Below are positions 8,906 to 18,274 of a stretch of 21,984 nucleotides of DNA, in pieces. Each line of letters begins with the position of its first letter. Position 1 is the first letter of the stretch. The notes under the pieces are model-generated. The model did no database searches and was not told the DNA's origin. It saw only the letters and a list, made by a program, of their open reading frames with translations. Source of the DNA: Chara braunii (taxonomy: Eukaryota; Streptophyta; Charophyceae; Charales; Characeae); the NCBI GenBank assembly GCA_003427395.1, contig BFEA01001202.1, positions 66,626 to 88,609 of the forward strand. Reading direction: 5' to 3'. A program made the translations under genes and the position numbers.

Positions 8906-9887
8906 TGTGTGATTGATGCTGAGGTGGAACGACGGTGCAATGCTGGTTGCGCCGAAGCAGCGATTGATCATCACAATCAACATCGGGTCATCTGGTGAGA
9001 ATATCTGTGGTTGGGGGCAGCTATTTTGAGGTACGTTGCACCTAACCTTATCTACCCTCTTCGGCGCTTCTTACCGTGAGGATGTGTGTTCTGTCTTGAG
9101 AGTCCTCTTATGTGAGGAGTCGTGTGCGCTCAACCTTGAGAGTCGTCAATGTTCATGTGGAGCATCTGAAGGGCCCTGAACGAAGCACTGGGGCACGGTC
9201 ACCATGCCAACCCACCAGGAGTAGAACACGCATGCTGTGCTGCTTTGTCCTTTGTCTGCTTGCTGCGCTATACGGGAAAGACGAGTACCGGACGTCTATA
9301 AATAAGTACCGGCGAGGACCTTTTATTGGTTGTGATCATCGTCTTGTTTAGTCATGTTTGCGATGTTAAATAATTCCTAAGGACTTCGGGGGCCGTCCAT
9401 AAAAACGCCTCCTGATCAGCCAATCGGTCGGGGTAAGGCGCGTTGCACGGGAGGATAAATACGGTGTAGGGTTGGCCAACTCAGTAGGACTCGGGGCACA
9501 GGGGTGGGTCGTGTGCACACCTTCAGACACACACATTGTTTTAGATGGCTCAGGGACGTTGACGACAAGAGACATTCAGGAAGAACTGAGGGAGGGGTAG
9601 ATTCCATATGATAAGTTTGGGCAAGATTTCATTTTGCAAACAGACCCAACAAATGATTCTATTTTTATTTTGATTAGTTAGATGTACAACCATTAACATT
9701 TGACAGACAACATAGTTAGAACTGTTTTCTGTTCATTGTGCTTTCTGTTTGCGAACTAGTCAAAGTCAAAATAGTTTCGTTTGTAGGAATCTGCACTTAC
9801 CTGTTGAACCCAAATGTATATACTCTGATTTAGCCACCAATTAGTTATTTAAATCATTTTAAATCGGTCTGTGCACTATGCTGCGGT
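8906..9887 (+). repeat. 5' LTR-like block of element B
   Basis: It aligns in order with blocks A and C: GCTGAGGTGG, TGGTGAGAA-CTGTGGTTGGGGG, GAGGTACGTTGC, CTTATCTACCCTCT, TTCTTACCGTGAGGA, GAGGAGTCGTG, CTCAACCTTGAGAG, GAAGGGCCCTG, CACCATGCCAACCCA, the TATA box, GATGTTAAATAATTCCT, CTGATCAGCCA and AAATCGGTC. Its start is less clear than in A and C because the TGTTGACGTGG opening has been altered. It begins within about 15 bases of the end of element X coding sequence, which suggests B landed in X or that the two were joined by a deletion. Confidence 0.65.
9297..9304 (+). promoter_or_regulatory. TATA box of LTR B
   Basis: TATAAATA is the best TATA match of the three LTR-like blocks, and lies at the aligned position about 390 bases from the block start. 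It is probably the ancestral promoter of the element. Confidence 0.6.
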
Positions 9888-9899
9888 AGGCATCAGAGA
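9888..9899 (+). other. Primer-binding-site relic of element B
   Basis: AGGCATCAGAGA matches 9 of 12 positions of the initiator-Met tRNA complement TGGTATCAGAGC. It lies just after the LTR-like block and 37 bases before the gag ATG at 9936. The aligned site in element C (19319) matches less well. Confidence 0.4.
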
Positions 9900-9935
9900 G
9901 TGACCTAGTGCAAATTGTGTATAGTTATGTAGCTT

Positions 9936-11819
9936 ATGAGCGACAGGGATACCACTAGCGAGGACAACAGGATCTTGCGATCAGCTAGACACCCGATAGC
10001 CCACTTGGCCTTAGGACTAGAGGGTGACTAGTTAATGTTCCGCCGGCTTAGGGAGAGGCAGCAGCAGCAGCAGAGAGCTAGGGTAGCAGAAGCCAGCAGG
10101 GCGTTCGCAAGGGAAGCCACTATTTCAGCAGCCATGGCACATGCTGTACAGCAGAGTTCCCAGGCCAGCAGTTCACGAACCGTAGGGTCAACGGTTGCTC
10201 TGACCTTGAGTCAAGTCCACTGGCGTCATGGCAAGCCAGCCCATAGTGTTGACTCCCGATGAGATTGCCATACAACAGGCAGCACTGCAAGAGGCGCAGC
10301 TACAAAAGGTTTTTGGAGAGATAAAGGCAGAGAAAGAAAAGATGATTAGAAGAAGAGCAAGGATGCAGCGAAGACAAGCGGACGTTAGTGAGTTAGAGGG
10401 ACTGGACCTGACGCACATGAATGCAGATGTGAGAACGCCACGGACAGTTTTGCTACGTGTAGTAGAAATGCAGGACCACCACACGACCCTCCTTCAAGAC
10501 ATCCAACAGAGTCTGGCCGTTCTGGTCGGGCGAGCGCAGGTAGGTCCATTGCCGTCTGGCCTGGTGCCTGGCCCGTTGTACATCCTCCTCCTTTCGTCCC
10601 ACGGGTGACTGGAGTATCCCCATATGTTTCTCCAGCATCAGTCCAAGCCATTTCCCTAGGTATGTCGTTAACAGGAGGGTTCTCAACAGGTCCTAGTGTA
10701 CAGATTCCTGTACAGACAGTGTACTCCCAACCTCCGTCGCAGGTTGTCGTAACAGGGCAGCCTGCTGTTTCACAACCTGCACAGTCGCAGGGTACACAAC
10801 CCCAACAACAGCTAGTGCGGCAGCCTGGTCCCCAAGGTCCACAGCCTGGAGTGGGACAGGTACCGGGATAGACCACGTGGGTTCCAAAAACGACCATCGC
10901 TTCTCCCAAACCTTTTTCAGGGGACAAGAGAGGCGAAAATCTCGACACATGGTTGAGGTCAGTGTCATTCTATGTCAAGTGTAAATTGACCTTGCAGCAC
11001 GAGGAAGTGTTTGTGGCTGCCTCCTATTTAGAGGGGAGTGCAACAAGATGGTTGAGTGGTTTAGTGCAGTTACACGGATACGGTCATGACTTCCGTGCTT
11101 GGGCAGTCAACCAGAAACTGGATGACTTTCTCAAGCTGGTGGAAGATATGTGGCATGATCCTCGGGAGGCTCAAAAAGCCATAGACGCGATCCTGACTCT
11201 TAACCATAGACAGTTCAAGTCAGTAAGAGAGGCCACAGATGCAGTAGAGCGTCTGATTTGTATCCCCAGGGTGCACTATGACCCCCAGGTCTTACTCACC
11301 TCCTACCTGAGATGTTTTCCTATACCTCTCAGGAATCAGTTGGCATGTGAGGCCAACATCAACATGCACACCTTCCCCTTGTTCAGCAAGAAGGCCCTAG
11401 ACATGGAGGCAAAGATAGGGCATGGACAAACACCCACAACGGACGGTAGGAAAAAGTCATTGCCTCCCAACGGGAAAGCGAAGGGTCGCATGATGTTCGT
11501 CGACAACGATGGTTCTACCATCGAGTTGGAAGATGACTTCCAGGCGGGAGCGGGTTCAGAGGCAAGCAGCATAGAGGCTTAAGGGGGTTGAGTAGTCGCT
11601 GCCTCAGTACAAAAAGGTAAGGCGACCGGTAGACACTGTGGAGGTTCCCGGTCTAGGTGTCAAGTTGACCCTAACGCTCCTCCATGGGAGAAAGCGGGTC
11701 TAACAGAGGATGTGTGGAGAGATCGGTACACCCGACAGACTTGTATCCGTTGTGGCCAATATGGCCATAATTAGTTCAAGTGCCGTAACAAAAGGTGGCC
11801 GAGCAAATCCCGCCTACGA
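9936..11819 (+). pseudogene. gag: gag relic of element B
   Basis: I start at ATG 9936 (MSDRDTTSEDN) because element C has an aligned ATG with a similar Ser/Glu/Asp-rich start (19363). A TAG (10029), a Gln/Arg/Ala-rich helix (10035-10200) and a frameshift follow. Next are KMIRRRARMQRRQADVSELE and LLQDIQQSLAVLVG (10228-10550), another shift, and a Gln/Pro/Val-rich linker (10605-10868). The Gag core has KPFSGDKRGENLDTWLRSV, EEVFVAASYLEGSATRWLSG, WHDPREAQKAIDAI, VHYDPQVLLTSYLRCF and ANINMHTFPLFSKKALDME. It ends in a conserved RKKSLPPNGKAKGRMMFVD. The zinc knuckle CIRCGQYGHN-stop-FKC (11742-11783) has all four ligands but TAG (11772) where element C has Gln. This is the most complete Gag core here. 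Confidence 0.85.
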
Positions 11820-12500
11820 TTGGGCAGACATTGGGATCCTTCGCCAGTAGGAATAGTAGTTGTTCCTGCTAGGGTCGAGGTGGTGGATACACCCTCACCA
11901 TCTCGAGAGATGGCCCAAGCTACTGACTCCGTTGTCGTCCCGCAAACACATTCAGACCCATCGAGCCTCTATTCGATGAATGTGTTTGAGTCCTTAGAGG
12001 AGCTAGAGGAGGAGCGGTCAAAATCAGACCCGCCAGCTTCTCGGGCGGCATTGGCTAAAGCCCTTAAGAGTGAGATGTCCGTCGGTGAGGTAGTCATCGG
12101 CGGCCGCAAGGCCGGGGCCTATTATGACACTTGCTCGGCGCGAAACTTCATTAGTCACCCGTGCGTTGAGAGACTGCGCTCACAGGGGCAAGTGCAACGC
12201 CTGAGTTGACCTATGGAGTCGACATGTCCCAACAAATAGCGCATGGTAGTCAATGACTACCTCAAAGACATTGAGTGTCTTTTCCCATATGCGGGAAGGG
12301 AATTGGGACATCGCGTCTTGTTCCTAGTCGGCGATGATCTCCCAATGGACATCCTGTTGGGTATGTAATCTCTTTCGGTTGCACAGCCCCAGTTTGACTC
12401 GGACCGAAAAGTGGTCAAGCACACTTTGCCAGGTGGGGGGACCGCCAGATTATGTAAGTTTAAGGCTAGTAGTCTGATCAAGTCCTACGGATGCATATGT
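11820..12500 (+). pseudogene. Retropepsin-like protease relic of element B
   Basis: The frame continues from gag without a shift. After a Ser/Pro/Glu-rich linker the protease reads VGEVVIGGRKAGAYY, then DTCSARNFISHPCVERL. The active-site Asp and Thr remain but Gly has become Cys (12126-12134), so activity is unlikely. Later strands are VNDYLKDIECLFPYAGRELG, VLFLVGDDLPMDILLGM and PQFDSDRKVVKHTL. Stops lie at 12207, 12237 and 12366. At 12207 element C has Arg; at 12237 it has Glu; at 12366 it has Tyr. The segment ends with CAAAFYNYYKQN, also present in C, which marks the passage to RT. Confidence 0.8.
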
Positions 12501-13289
12501 GCGGCCGCGTTCTATAATTATTATAAGCAAAATCCAGAGGAGGGTATGTATCTAGTTTATGTCTCTGCAGCACGCGAGCCGTTGAAAATGCCCCCGGAGA
12601 TAGAGAGAGTAATCGCTAAATACCCTGATATATTTGAAGAGTCGAAAGGGGTTGTTGAGAGGGAGGGCGTCCACGCGATAGAGATTATCCCAAGATCTAG
12701 CATTCCAAAGGGTAGGATCTATCGGATGTCTCCATGCGAGTTTGACGAGCTCCGCCAACAACTCAAGGAACTCGTAGAGAAGGGTTAGATCCGACCGAGT
12801 GTCTCCCCTTATGGATCTCCAGTCCTATTTGTAACAAAGAAGGGGGGAACTTTGAGGATGTGCATTGACTATAGGGGCCTCAATGCCATCACTGTCAAGA
12901 ACCGAGAGCCCCTACCGCGCATCGATGACTTGTTAGGTCGAGTGGAAGGGTGTCGGTACTTCAGTAAAATAAATCTGAAGTCCGGGTACCATCAGATTGC
13001 AATCCGGCCCGAGGATCAACACAAAACCGCATTTCAGACCAAGTACGGTCTGTACGAGTTTGTGGTGATGCCTTTCGGCCTTTGTAATGCTCCCTGCACC
13101 TTTCAGCACGCGATGAATCGGATTTTTCATGGCTACTTGGACAAGTTTGTCATCGTGTACCTTGACATACTTATCTTCAGTAGAACTGTTGAAGAGCATG
13201 TAGCTCACCTAGACAAGGTTCTTGGCCTCCTTTGACAATACAAGTTCAAGATAAATGGGGAGTAGTGTGAGTTTGGCTGCACCCATATT
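12501..13289 (+). pseudogene. Reverse transcriptase relic of element B
   Basis: The pre-RT phrase PKGRIYRMSPCEFDELRQQL and VEKG-stop-IRPS (Trp to TAG at 12786) lead into [40 protein letters not shown] and DDLLGRVEG. Motif A reads [13 protein letters not shown], with Asn (12972-12974) in place of the catalytic Asp. [17 protein letters not shown] and [18 protein letters not shown] follow. Motif C reads VYLDILIFS (13155-13181), one residue short: a clean three-base loss removed one Asp of YLDD. So two of the three catalytic Asp residues are lost. Stops at 13233 and 13263 fall in the following palm region, and KINGE-stop-CEFG is still readable. Confidence 0.9.
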
Positions 13290-13960
13290 TTGTACTTGGG
13301 ACATGAGATTTCCTCGGAGGGATTGAAGCCCGATGACGAGAAGGTGGCCAGCATTCGTGACTGGCCGCGGCCTCAGTCTATGACTGAGATAAAGTCCTTA
13401 TTGGGGATGACCAGCTACTACCGCAACTCCGTCAAGAACTATCGTATAGTGGTCGCCCCTTTGACCGACCTGACCCGCCTTGACACCTCATGGGAGTGGA
13501 CAGACAGGTGTGAAGTTGCTTTCAGACACCTGAAGCATGCTCTGACACACTATGAGGTTTTGAAACTTCCTGATCCTGACAAGCCATTTATAGTCACCAC
13601 GGATTCTAGTTAATATGGCATAGGCGTCGTTCTCACGCAGCAGGAGGGGCCAAAGTTTAGGCCTATTGAGTACATATCCAAAAAGATGCCCTCTCAGAAG
13701 TTGGCTAAGTCCACCTATGAGAAGGAGCTCTATGCGATTTATAAAGCACTAACCCATTGGAGGCATTACCCTCTTGGGCGGTTTTTCTACGTCAGGACTG
13801 ATCATCAGACCCTGAAGTGGATGAGAACCTAGCATGTGCTCTCTGATGCGCTGAAACGCTGGATCGAAGTCATTGAGCAGTATGACTTCGAGCCCCAGTA
13901 TCTCAAAGGTGAGTACAACAAAGTTGTTGATGCGTTATCGCGTAGGCCAGATTTCTCCGG
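13290..13960 (+). pseudogene. RT connection and RNase H relic of element B
   Basis: YLGHEISSEGLKPDDEKVAS and RDWPRPQSMTEIKSLLGMTS are the thumb/connection. RNase H follows: KPFIVTTDSS-stop-YGIGVVL (13611, Gln CAA to TAA), KFRPIEYISKKMPSQKLAKS, TYEKELYAIYKALTHWRHYP, VRTDHQTLKWMRT-stop-H (13830, CAG to TAG), LSDALKRWIEVIEQYDFEPQ and VVDALSRRPDF. The four acidic residues (Asp of TTDSS, Glu of YEKEL, Asp of RTDHQ, Asp of VVDAL) all remain, so apart from the two stops RNase H is better preserved than RT. Confidence 0.9.
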
Positions 13961-15101
13961 TGCGCTGATCACTAAGTTTGGGCTTGCGAATGATGTTACT
14001 CGTTCTTTGATGGAAGCCTATCACGAGGATCCGTTCATGGTTGAGATCATATGCAGACTCGAGGCGAAGGACAAAGTGACTTCTTCCGAGTTTGAGATGG
14101 TCAATGGCCTGTTGTTCCTTGAGAAGGCCGGGAATAAATGTCTGTGTGTACCTGACCGTGAGTCTTTGCGTAGTTTATTTTTAGGCGAGTGTCATGATGC
14201 CACAAGACATTTTGGATATAAGAAGATTGTGGCAAATTTGTTGCACCAGTTCTGGTGGCCCACGATGATGAGAGATGCCAAGTTGTACGTGGAGACTTGT
14301 CAAGTATGTCAGAGGGACAAGCCACGTACACAGGCCCCTCTTGGGCTTCTTAAGCCCTTTTCGATTCCCTAAAGGCCTGGTGAGAGCCTGTCCATGGACT
14401 TCATGGACACACTGGTCACCAGCAAGAGTGGAACGAGACACATTTTTGTCATTGTGGATATATTTAGTAAGTATGCTAGATTAGTTGCGATGCCTGAAAC
14501 AGCAAAGACCGAGTACGTCATTAAGATGTTCAAGGAGAACTGGGTCAGAGACTTTGGGCTACTGAAGTCTATTGTAAGTGACCAGGATGTTAGATTCACG
14601 AGTGAGATGTGGAAAGCTGCAGCTGCAGAACAAGGTGCACAGCTGCAAATGACATCCGGGAACCACCCAGAGGCAAACGGGCAGGCAGAACAGTTGAACC
14701 GCGCTGTACAGCACTTGTTAAGGCACTACATCAAGCCCAACCAGGTGGACTGGGATGAGAAGCTTGCTCTCATCACCAGCTTGTACAACAATGTTGTGGA
14801 CATCGCAACAGGAGTAAGTCCAACCAGCTTGCTACTGACATTTAAGCCTTGATTGCCTCTAGACTTTCTACTACCTAAGAATCAGCCAACTGCTGCACCT
14901 GGTACATTAGAATTTGCATATGGATATGAGCAGCTGATGCAGCACGCTGTGGAACAGATGCACAAAGCGCAGGCAGCGATGATAGAATCTGAGAACAAGC
15001 ACTGCCGCCCATCTACATTCCAGGTAGGGGACAAGGTCTGGGTCAAGTCCTCAGAACTGGGACAAGAGCACGGGATATCCTGCAAGCTCATGCCACAGTA
15101 G
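13961..15101 (+). pseudogene. Integrase relic of element B (HHCC and DDE intact)
   Basis: Integrase joins cDNA ends to host DNA. The N-terminal zinc finger is intact: His 14193, His 14208, Cys 14298 and Cys 14307, giving HX4H-X29-CX2C, with HFGYKKIVANLLHQFWWPTM between. The catalytic core has Asp in SMDFMDTL (14397), Asp in VSDQDVRFTS (14580) and Glu in GQAEQLNR (14688), exactly D,D(35)E. TSLYNNVVDIATGVSPTSLL and LDFLLPKNQPTAAPGTLEFA follow, then FQVGDKVWVKSSEL, the start of the SH3-like tail. Stops at 14370, 14850 and 15099 break it; the catalytic core itself (14394-14849) is open. This is the best-preserved domain in the window, but lacking an intact start and partners it is not expected to work. 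Confidence 0.9.
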
Positions 15102-15485
15102 TTTGGACCCTGGGAGGTTCTAGATATTGTCGGGGGTGATTCGGATGGGCCGTCGTATGTAGTTCAGATCCCTGGTCACCTTCGGACTTACCCAGTCTTT
15201 CACGCCTCCAAGCTTGCACCTTTCAAAGAAACTGATAAGTTTCCCTCACGACGCTCAATGCTGCCCCCAACCATGGATGGAGAGGTTGACATCGATGACA
15301 TTGTGGATCACAGGGAAATGCCAGTTCCACGACCGACAGGCAGAGGTCGTCCTCCGAAACCGAAGCTGCAGTATCGAGTTCGGTTCAGACATCATACTGA
15401 TCCTAAGGAGGATAGATGGTTTACACGGGAGGAACTGATGCAGACCGCTCCACAGGTTGTCGCCCACTACGAGAAGTTGCTGTAG
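15102..15485 (+). pseudogene. Integrase tail with chromodomain-like end and AT-hook-like motif
   Basis: FGPWEVLDIVGGDSDGPSYV is the GPY/F module (Trp at the third place), and HLRTYPVFHASKLAPFKE is the usual phrase after it. The end has DIVDHREMPVPRP, then GRGRPPKPK (15339-15365), then LQYRVRFRHHTDPKEDRWFT and REELMQTAPQVVAHYEKLL. ILDHRE and the strand-strand-W-E/D-helix pattern recall a chromodomain, the chromatin-reading tail of chromoviruses. The aromatic cage is incomplete (RF where KW is usual), as in divergent chromodomain classes. GRGRPPK has the RGRP core of an AT hook, placed inside the loop before the second strand. It ends at TAG 15483 in the common frame. Confidence 0.7.
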
Positions 15486-15611
15486 AAAGGAAATCGCCAG
15501 ACTGATTGAACTTCTCAGAGGACTAGCGAAGTATGGAGGAGGGAATGCAAGGCACAAGGCTTCGATACCCCCTACTGGGCCCTATTTTCAGCATAGTCGG
15601 CCGCTTTAAGT
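15486..15611. other. Post-pol tail of element B
   Basis: A purine-rich run GGAGGAGGGA (15535-15544) may be the relic of the polypurine tract that primes plus-strand cDNA. A 3' LTR should follow it, but nothing here aligns with the 5' LTR-like block. Confidence 0.3.
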
Positions 15612-16508
15612 GAAGGCAGGGTCGACCGAGGCCTGTAGGCCATTTTTGGGTCTCCACGCAACTGCGGAAATTCAGGCAGTTGCGCAGCGCCAGTTGGTTG
15701 AGAGTGCCCAGGCCCAGGCTGCCCTTATTGAATGTAACTAAGGCAGGCCCCAGCCCAGATACGCAATATGGACCGAACACAGGCGGTGGGCAGTAGGGCA
15801 CGTACCAACCGCAGGCCCTGGGCCTGATTCTATTCATCTGAGGCTCAGCCTTTCGGGGGCTTACCGGAAGCTTCTGGGCCGGGGCCCAGTGTAATCGGGC
15901 TGCACGCAGCAGGCAGGCCACTTCCATTTAGGAAAGGGCCTGCCTCCAGTTTCGGCATTCGGGCACTGGCTGCATGCTGAGCAAGCGCGGCTGCGCTAAT
16001 GCTGGCCGGTGCTCACACGCTCACGGGCGAGCTGGAAGGAGCAGGCAGTCATAGTCGAGCTGCGCTGCTGTATGCTGGATGGGGTGCATGGTGGTCTTTG
16101 GGTGCATGTGGCATCTGTGAGTTGGGGATCGAGGTTCTGAGTGATACGAGAGACATACCTGGTGCTTGAGGCGAACGACATTGGCCGAGATCTGTTCGTA
16201 CTTCGGGGAGCTGTTGACGTCATCAGCGGCATTGTAGATAGGCTAGATAGGATCTGTTATCTGTAGTCTGGGTGCCAAGCGCCAGATAGGATATCAACAT
16301 TGGTTCTTCGTTGATGATGATGAGACTATTCCAGCATTGTCAATTATGAGTTTTTGCTGTGCTCTTATTTGGTGGAACTCGTGATGCAATTCCGCTATTG
16401 GTTCAAGGTCATGACTACCTGGTCTCATGTGTATGATGCTGTTTGATTTCTGAAGTTCGATATCACTCATTTTCCTTGCACAATACCTGGCTGGAGTGTG
16501 TGGTAAGT
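15612..16508. repeat. GC-rich repeat, copy 1
   Basis: It aligns in order with 17080-18188. Anchors are CCAGTTGGTTGAG (15690 and 17157), ACCGGAAGCT-CTGG, GCCACTTCCAT with TAGGAA after it (15917 and 17487), GGTGGTCTTT, GAGA-ATAC-TACCTGGT, GCGCCAGA, ACATTGG and GCTCTTATTTGG (16361 and 17978). The offsets grow from about 1467 to 1617, so copy 2 has gained or copy 1 has lost sequence. Palindromes CAGGCCC-T-GGGCCTG (15812-15826) and CTGGGCC-gg-GGCCCAG (15874-15889) lie inside. There is no protein domain. The class is unknown; solo LTRs of another family are possible. Confidence 0.6.
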
Positions 16509-17079
16509 ATCATAAGTTCTTATTTGGATGCTTTCCAAGTTTGCTGGCAGTTGGGTCCGAACCTGGGATCCACGAGTAGGAACACTGTTAGCTGATCTTC
16601 GATACCTAGGGCGCTGCTGGAACTAGACAAGTAGAACTGTCTGGGCTATAACCCTGTAGGCCCAGGCAAATCCGACTCAATAAGAGTAGCGAGCTAGGAG
16701 TAGAATCACTTGGTTTCCTATCCATGAAATTCTACATTGACGAGAGGCAAGAGCAGCGCTAGTTTTGGCAGCGGAAGGGGAGAGTCTGCGTCAATTCATA
16801 GTGAGGGTGTTCTGGCCCTGTACCGCACAGTTCTCCATGCCAATGTTTGTAACTTGCTCATGGTGGCCAGGCGCCCAAGTGGACATAACATATTCCCGTT
16901 TTTATCACGCACACTGATGTGAGTCTCAAATACAAGTTTGGTGTGAAATTTCCATCGGTTGTGAATTTCTTGGTTTTGTTACGATCGTGGCCAATTCCAA
17001 ATGCGGGGAATGAGCCCTCGCGGGGCCCTTGTCAAGCATGCACATGTTCTGGGCACAGACCCCAGCAAGCCAAGCGCCT
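16509..17079. other. Spacer between the two GC-rich repeats
   Basis: No coding domain or RNA gene is recognisable. It contains one GGCCCA motif near 16653. If the flanking copies were LTRs this would be the whole internal part, too short for an autonomous element. Confidence 0.35.
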
Positions 17080-18188
17080 GAAGGCGGGGCTGAATATTCA
17101 CTAAAGGCAAAAATTCGACATTTTGCATACGTGGGTATTCAGGCTGTTGCAGCCTGCCAGTTGGTTGAGTGGACGAGTGAACCTCCCTAAGCTGTGTCGT
17201 ACAGTTTGGCCCAGGCCTTGACAGTTGCGCCTGGGCACATACACACAATGCATGGCCGATACATTACGAAGTGGCCACAGGCCTACGCAAAAGCAGCACT
17301 GTCAACGTACATACCCCGGGTCCTGTGCAAATGCAGAAAACGGCCCAAGTCTGTAGACTCAGGCCGTGCCCAGCTGTAAAGGGCCCAGGCCCTCAACTGT
17401 AGCACTGGGCCTGGGCGCAGGCACTGGGGCCCAACCGGAAGCTACTGGAAGATTCCAGCCAGGCCACACGCAGCCAAGCAGAGGCCGCCACTTCCATATA
17501 GGAAGGAAGGCAGCCAGGGTCAGGCATTCTGGACCACACAGGCAATGCGGTCACGCTGCTGCACAGCTGCGTTAAAGGCTGCATGCTGTGTTGTGGCCAG
17601 GGCACTTGCGGGGCGCACGAGAGGTGAGAGGGGCACTGCTGGGCAGCGGAGCGCTAGCAGCCATAGCCAGGCTGCAGGGCACTAGGGAGTAAGAGGGCGA
17701 TCGGTGGTCTTTAGGAAGGAGGCGAGCGTGGGTGCACAGAGTCTGATGAGGGGAGACGAGATACGTACCTGGTACACAAGAGAGGTCGGCTATGGTGTTG
17801 ATGTCATGTACATTGGTTTTCGAGAGTCGAAGTGAGCCTGTTGCGAGAATGCTGATGTAGGAGGGACAGTCGAGTAGTGTAGGCTGGGTGTTGGGCGCCA
17901 GACAGAGAGGAGCGACATTGGATACTGTGTTGGCGTGGCCTGAGGGTTTTCTCATTGGCTCATTACTTCATTGTATTGCTCTTATTTGGATGGAATCCCG
18001 ATGCATTTGCGCTCTCTGCTTGTGCACGACTACTTGGACATCTGTGTGATTTCGCAACTTGGCTTTCTGTATATCGTTTCCACTCATATTCCTTGCAATT
18101 TGGTATCAATGCTGGTTCGAGATCGCCACTTACCTGGCGCTGGCGACATTGTTACTTGGTGCACTGACAATGCTTCTGTGCGGTAAGG
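17080..18188. repeat. GC-rich repeat, copy 2
   Basis: This is the partner of 15612-16508 in direct orientation. It contains a perfect 10-bp inverted repeat, GCCCAGGCCC (17383-17392) with GGGCCTGGGC (17407-17416) and a 14-base loop, plus several GGCCCA/TGGGCC motifs. The last 200 bases are less GC-rich (GCTCTTATTTGG onward) and match the end of copy 1 only in patches. Open frames on both strands (for example 17572-17955 minus) show no known domain and are not conserved in copy 1, so I do not call genes. Confidence 0.6.
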
Positions 18189-18274
18189 ATACTTTGGCGC
18201 TGGCTTGATATAGCGGGGCCCAGGTAGAGGGGCTGGCCGCTGGAAGGCTGGATGCATGTATGATCATGAGAGCA

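Larger units (their letters stand above)
8906..15485 (+). mobile_element. Ty3/gypsy chromovirus-like retrotransposon B (near-complete, dead)
   Basis: This element has an LTR-like block (8906-9887), a leader with a primer-site relic, gag, protease, RT, RNase H, integrase and a chromodomain-like C-terminus. The order and integrase-last layout place it in Ty3/gypsy (Metaviridae), chromovirus side. From 10605 to 15485 all coding blocks share one frame, and about 15 premature stops interrupt it: 10869, 11580, 11589, 11772, 12207, 12237, 12366, 12786, 13233, 13263, 13611, 13830, 14370, 14850 and 15099. All three stop codons occur. No 3' LTR is recognisable after 15485; purine-rich GGAGGAGGGA at 15535-15544 could be a polypurine-tract relic. 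Confidence 0.85.

Noticed and set aside
10385-10968. Long minus-strand open frame of 187 codons opposite gag B, and the overlapping frame at 10693-10968
   Set aside because: It is antisense to a recognisable gag linker and core, with a Cys/Gly/Pro-rich composition mirroring the Gln/Pro-rich sense strand. A shadow frame.
10605-15485. Stop codon reassignment or programmed readthrough in element B
   Set aside because: All three stop codons occur inside conserved motifs, several at positions where element C has ordinary sense codons, and catalytic residues are also lost. Plain decay explains it better.
16550-16585. GGGTCCGAACCTGGGATCC after repeat copy 1 as a tRNA T-arm or primer binding site
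   Set aside because: Only a T-arm-like phrase is present, without the rest of a tRNA, and it is not directly adjacent to a defined LTR end.
17572-17955. Minus-strand open frame of 127 codons in GC-rich repeat copy 2
   Set aside because: Not preserved in repeat copy 1, and no recognisable domain. Probably chance in GC-rich DNA.
15612-18188. The two GC-rich repeats as the LTR pair of one short (TRIM-like) element
   Set aside because: They are too diverged for a recent pair, TG...CA ends are not clear, and no primer site follows copy 1. Left as an unclassified repeat.
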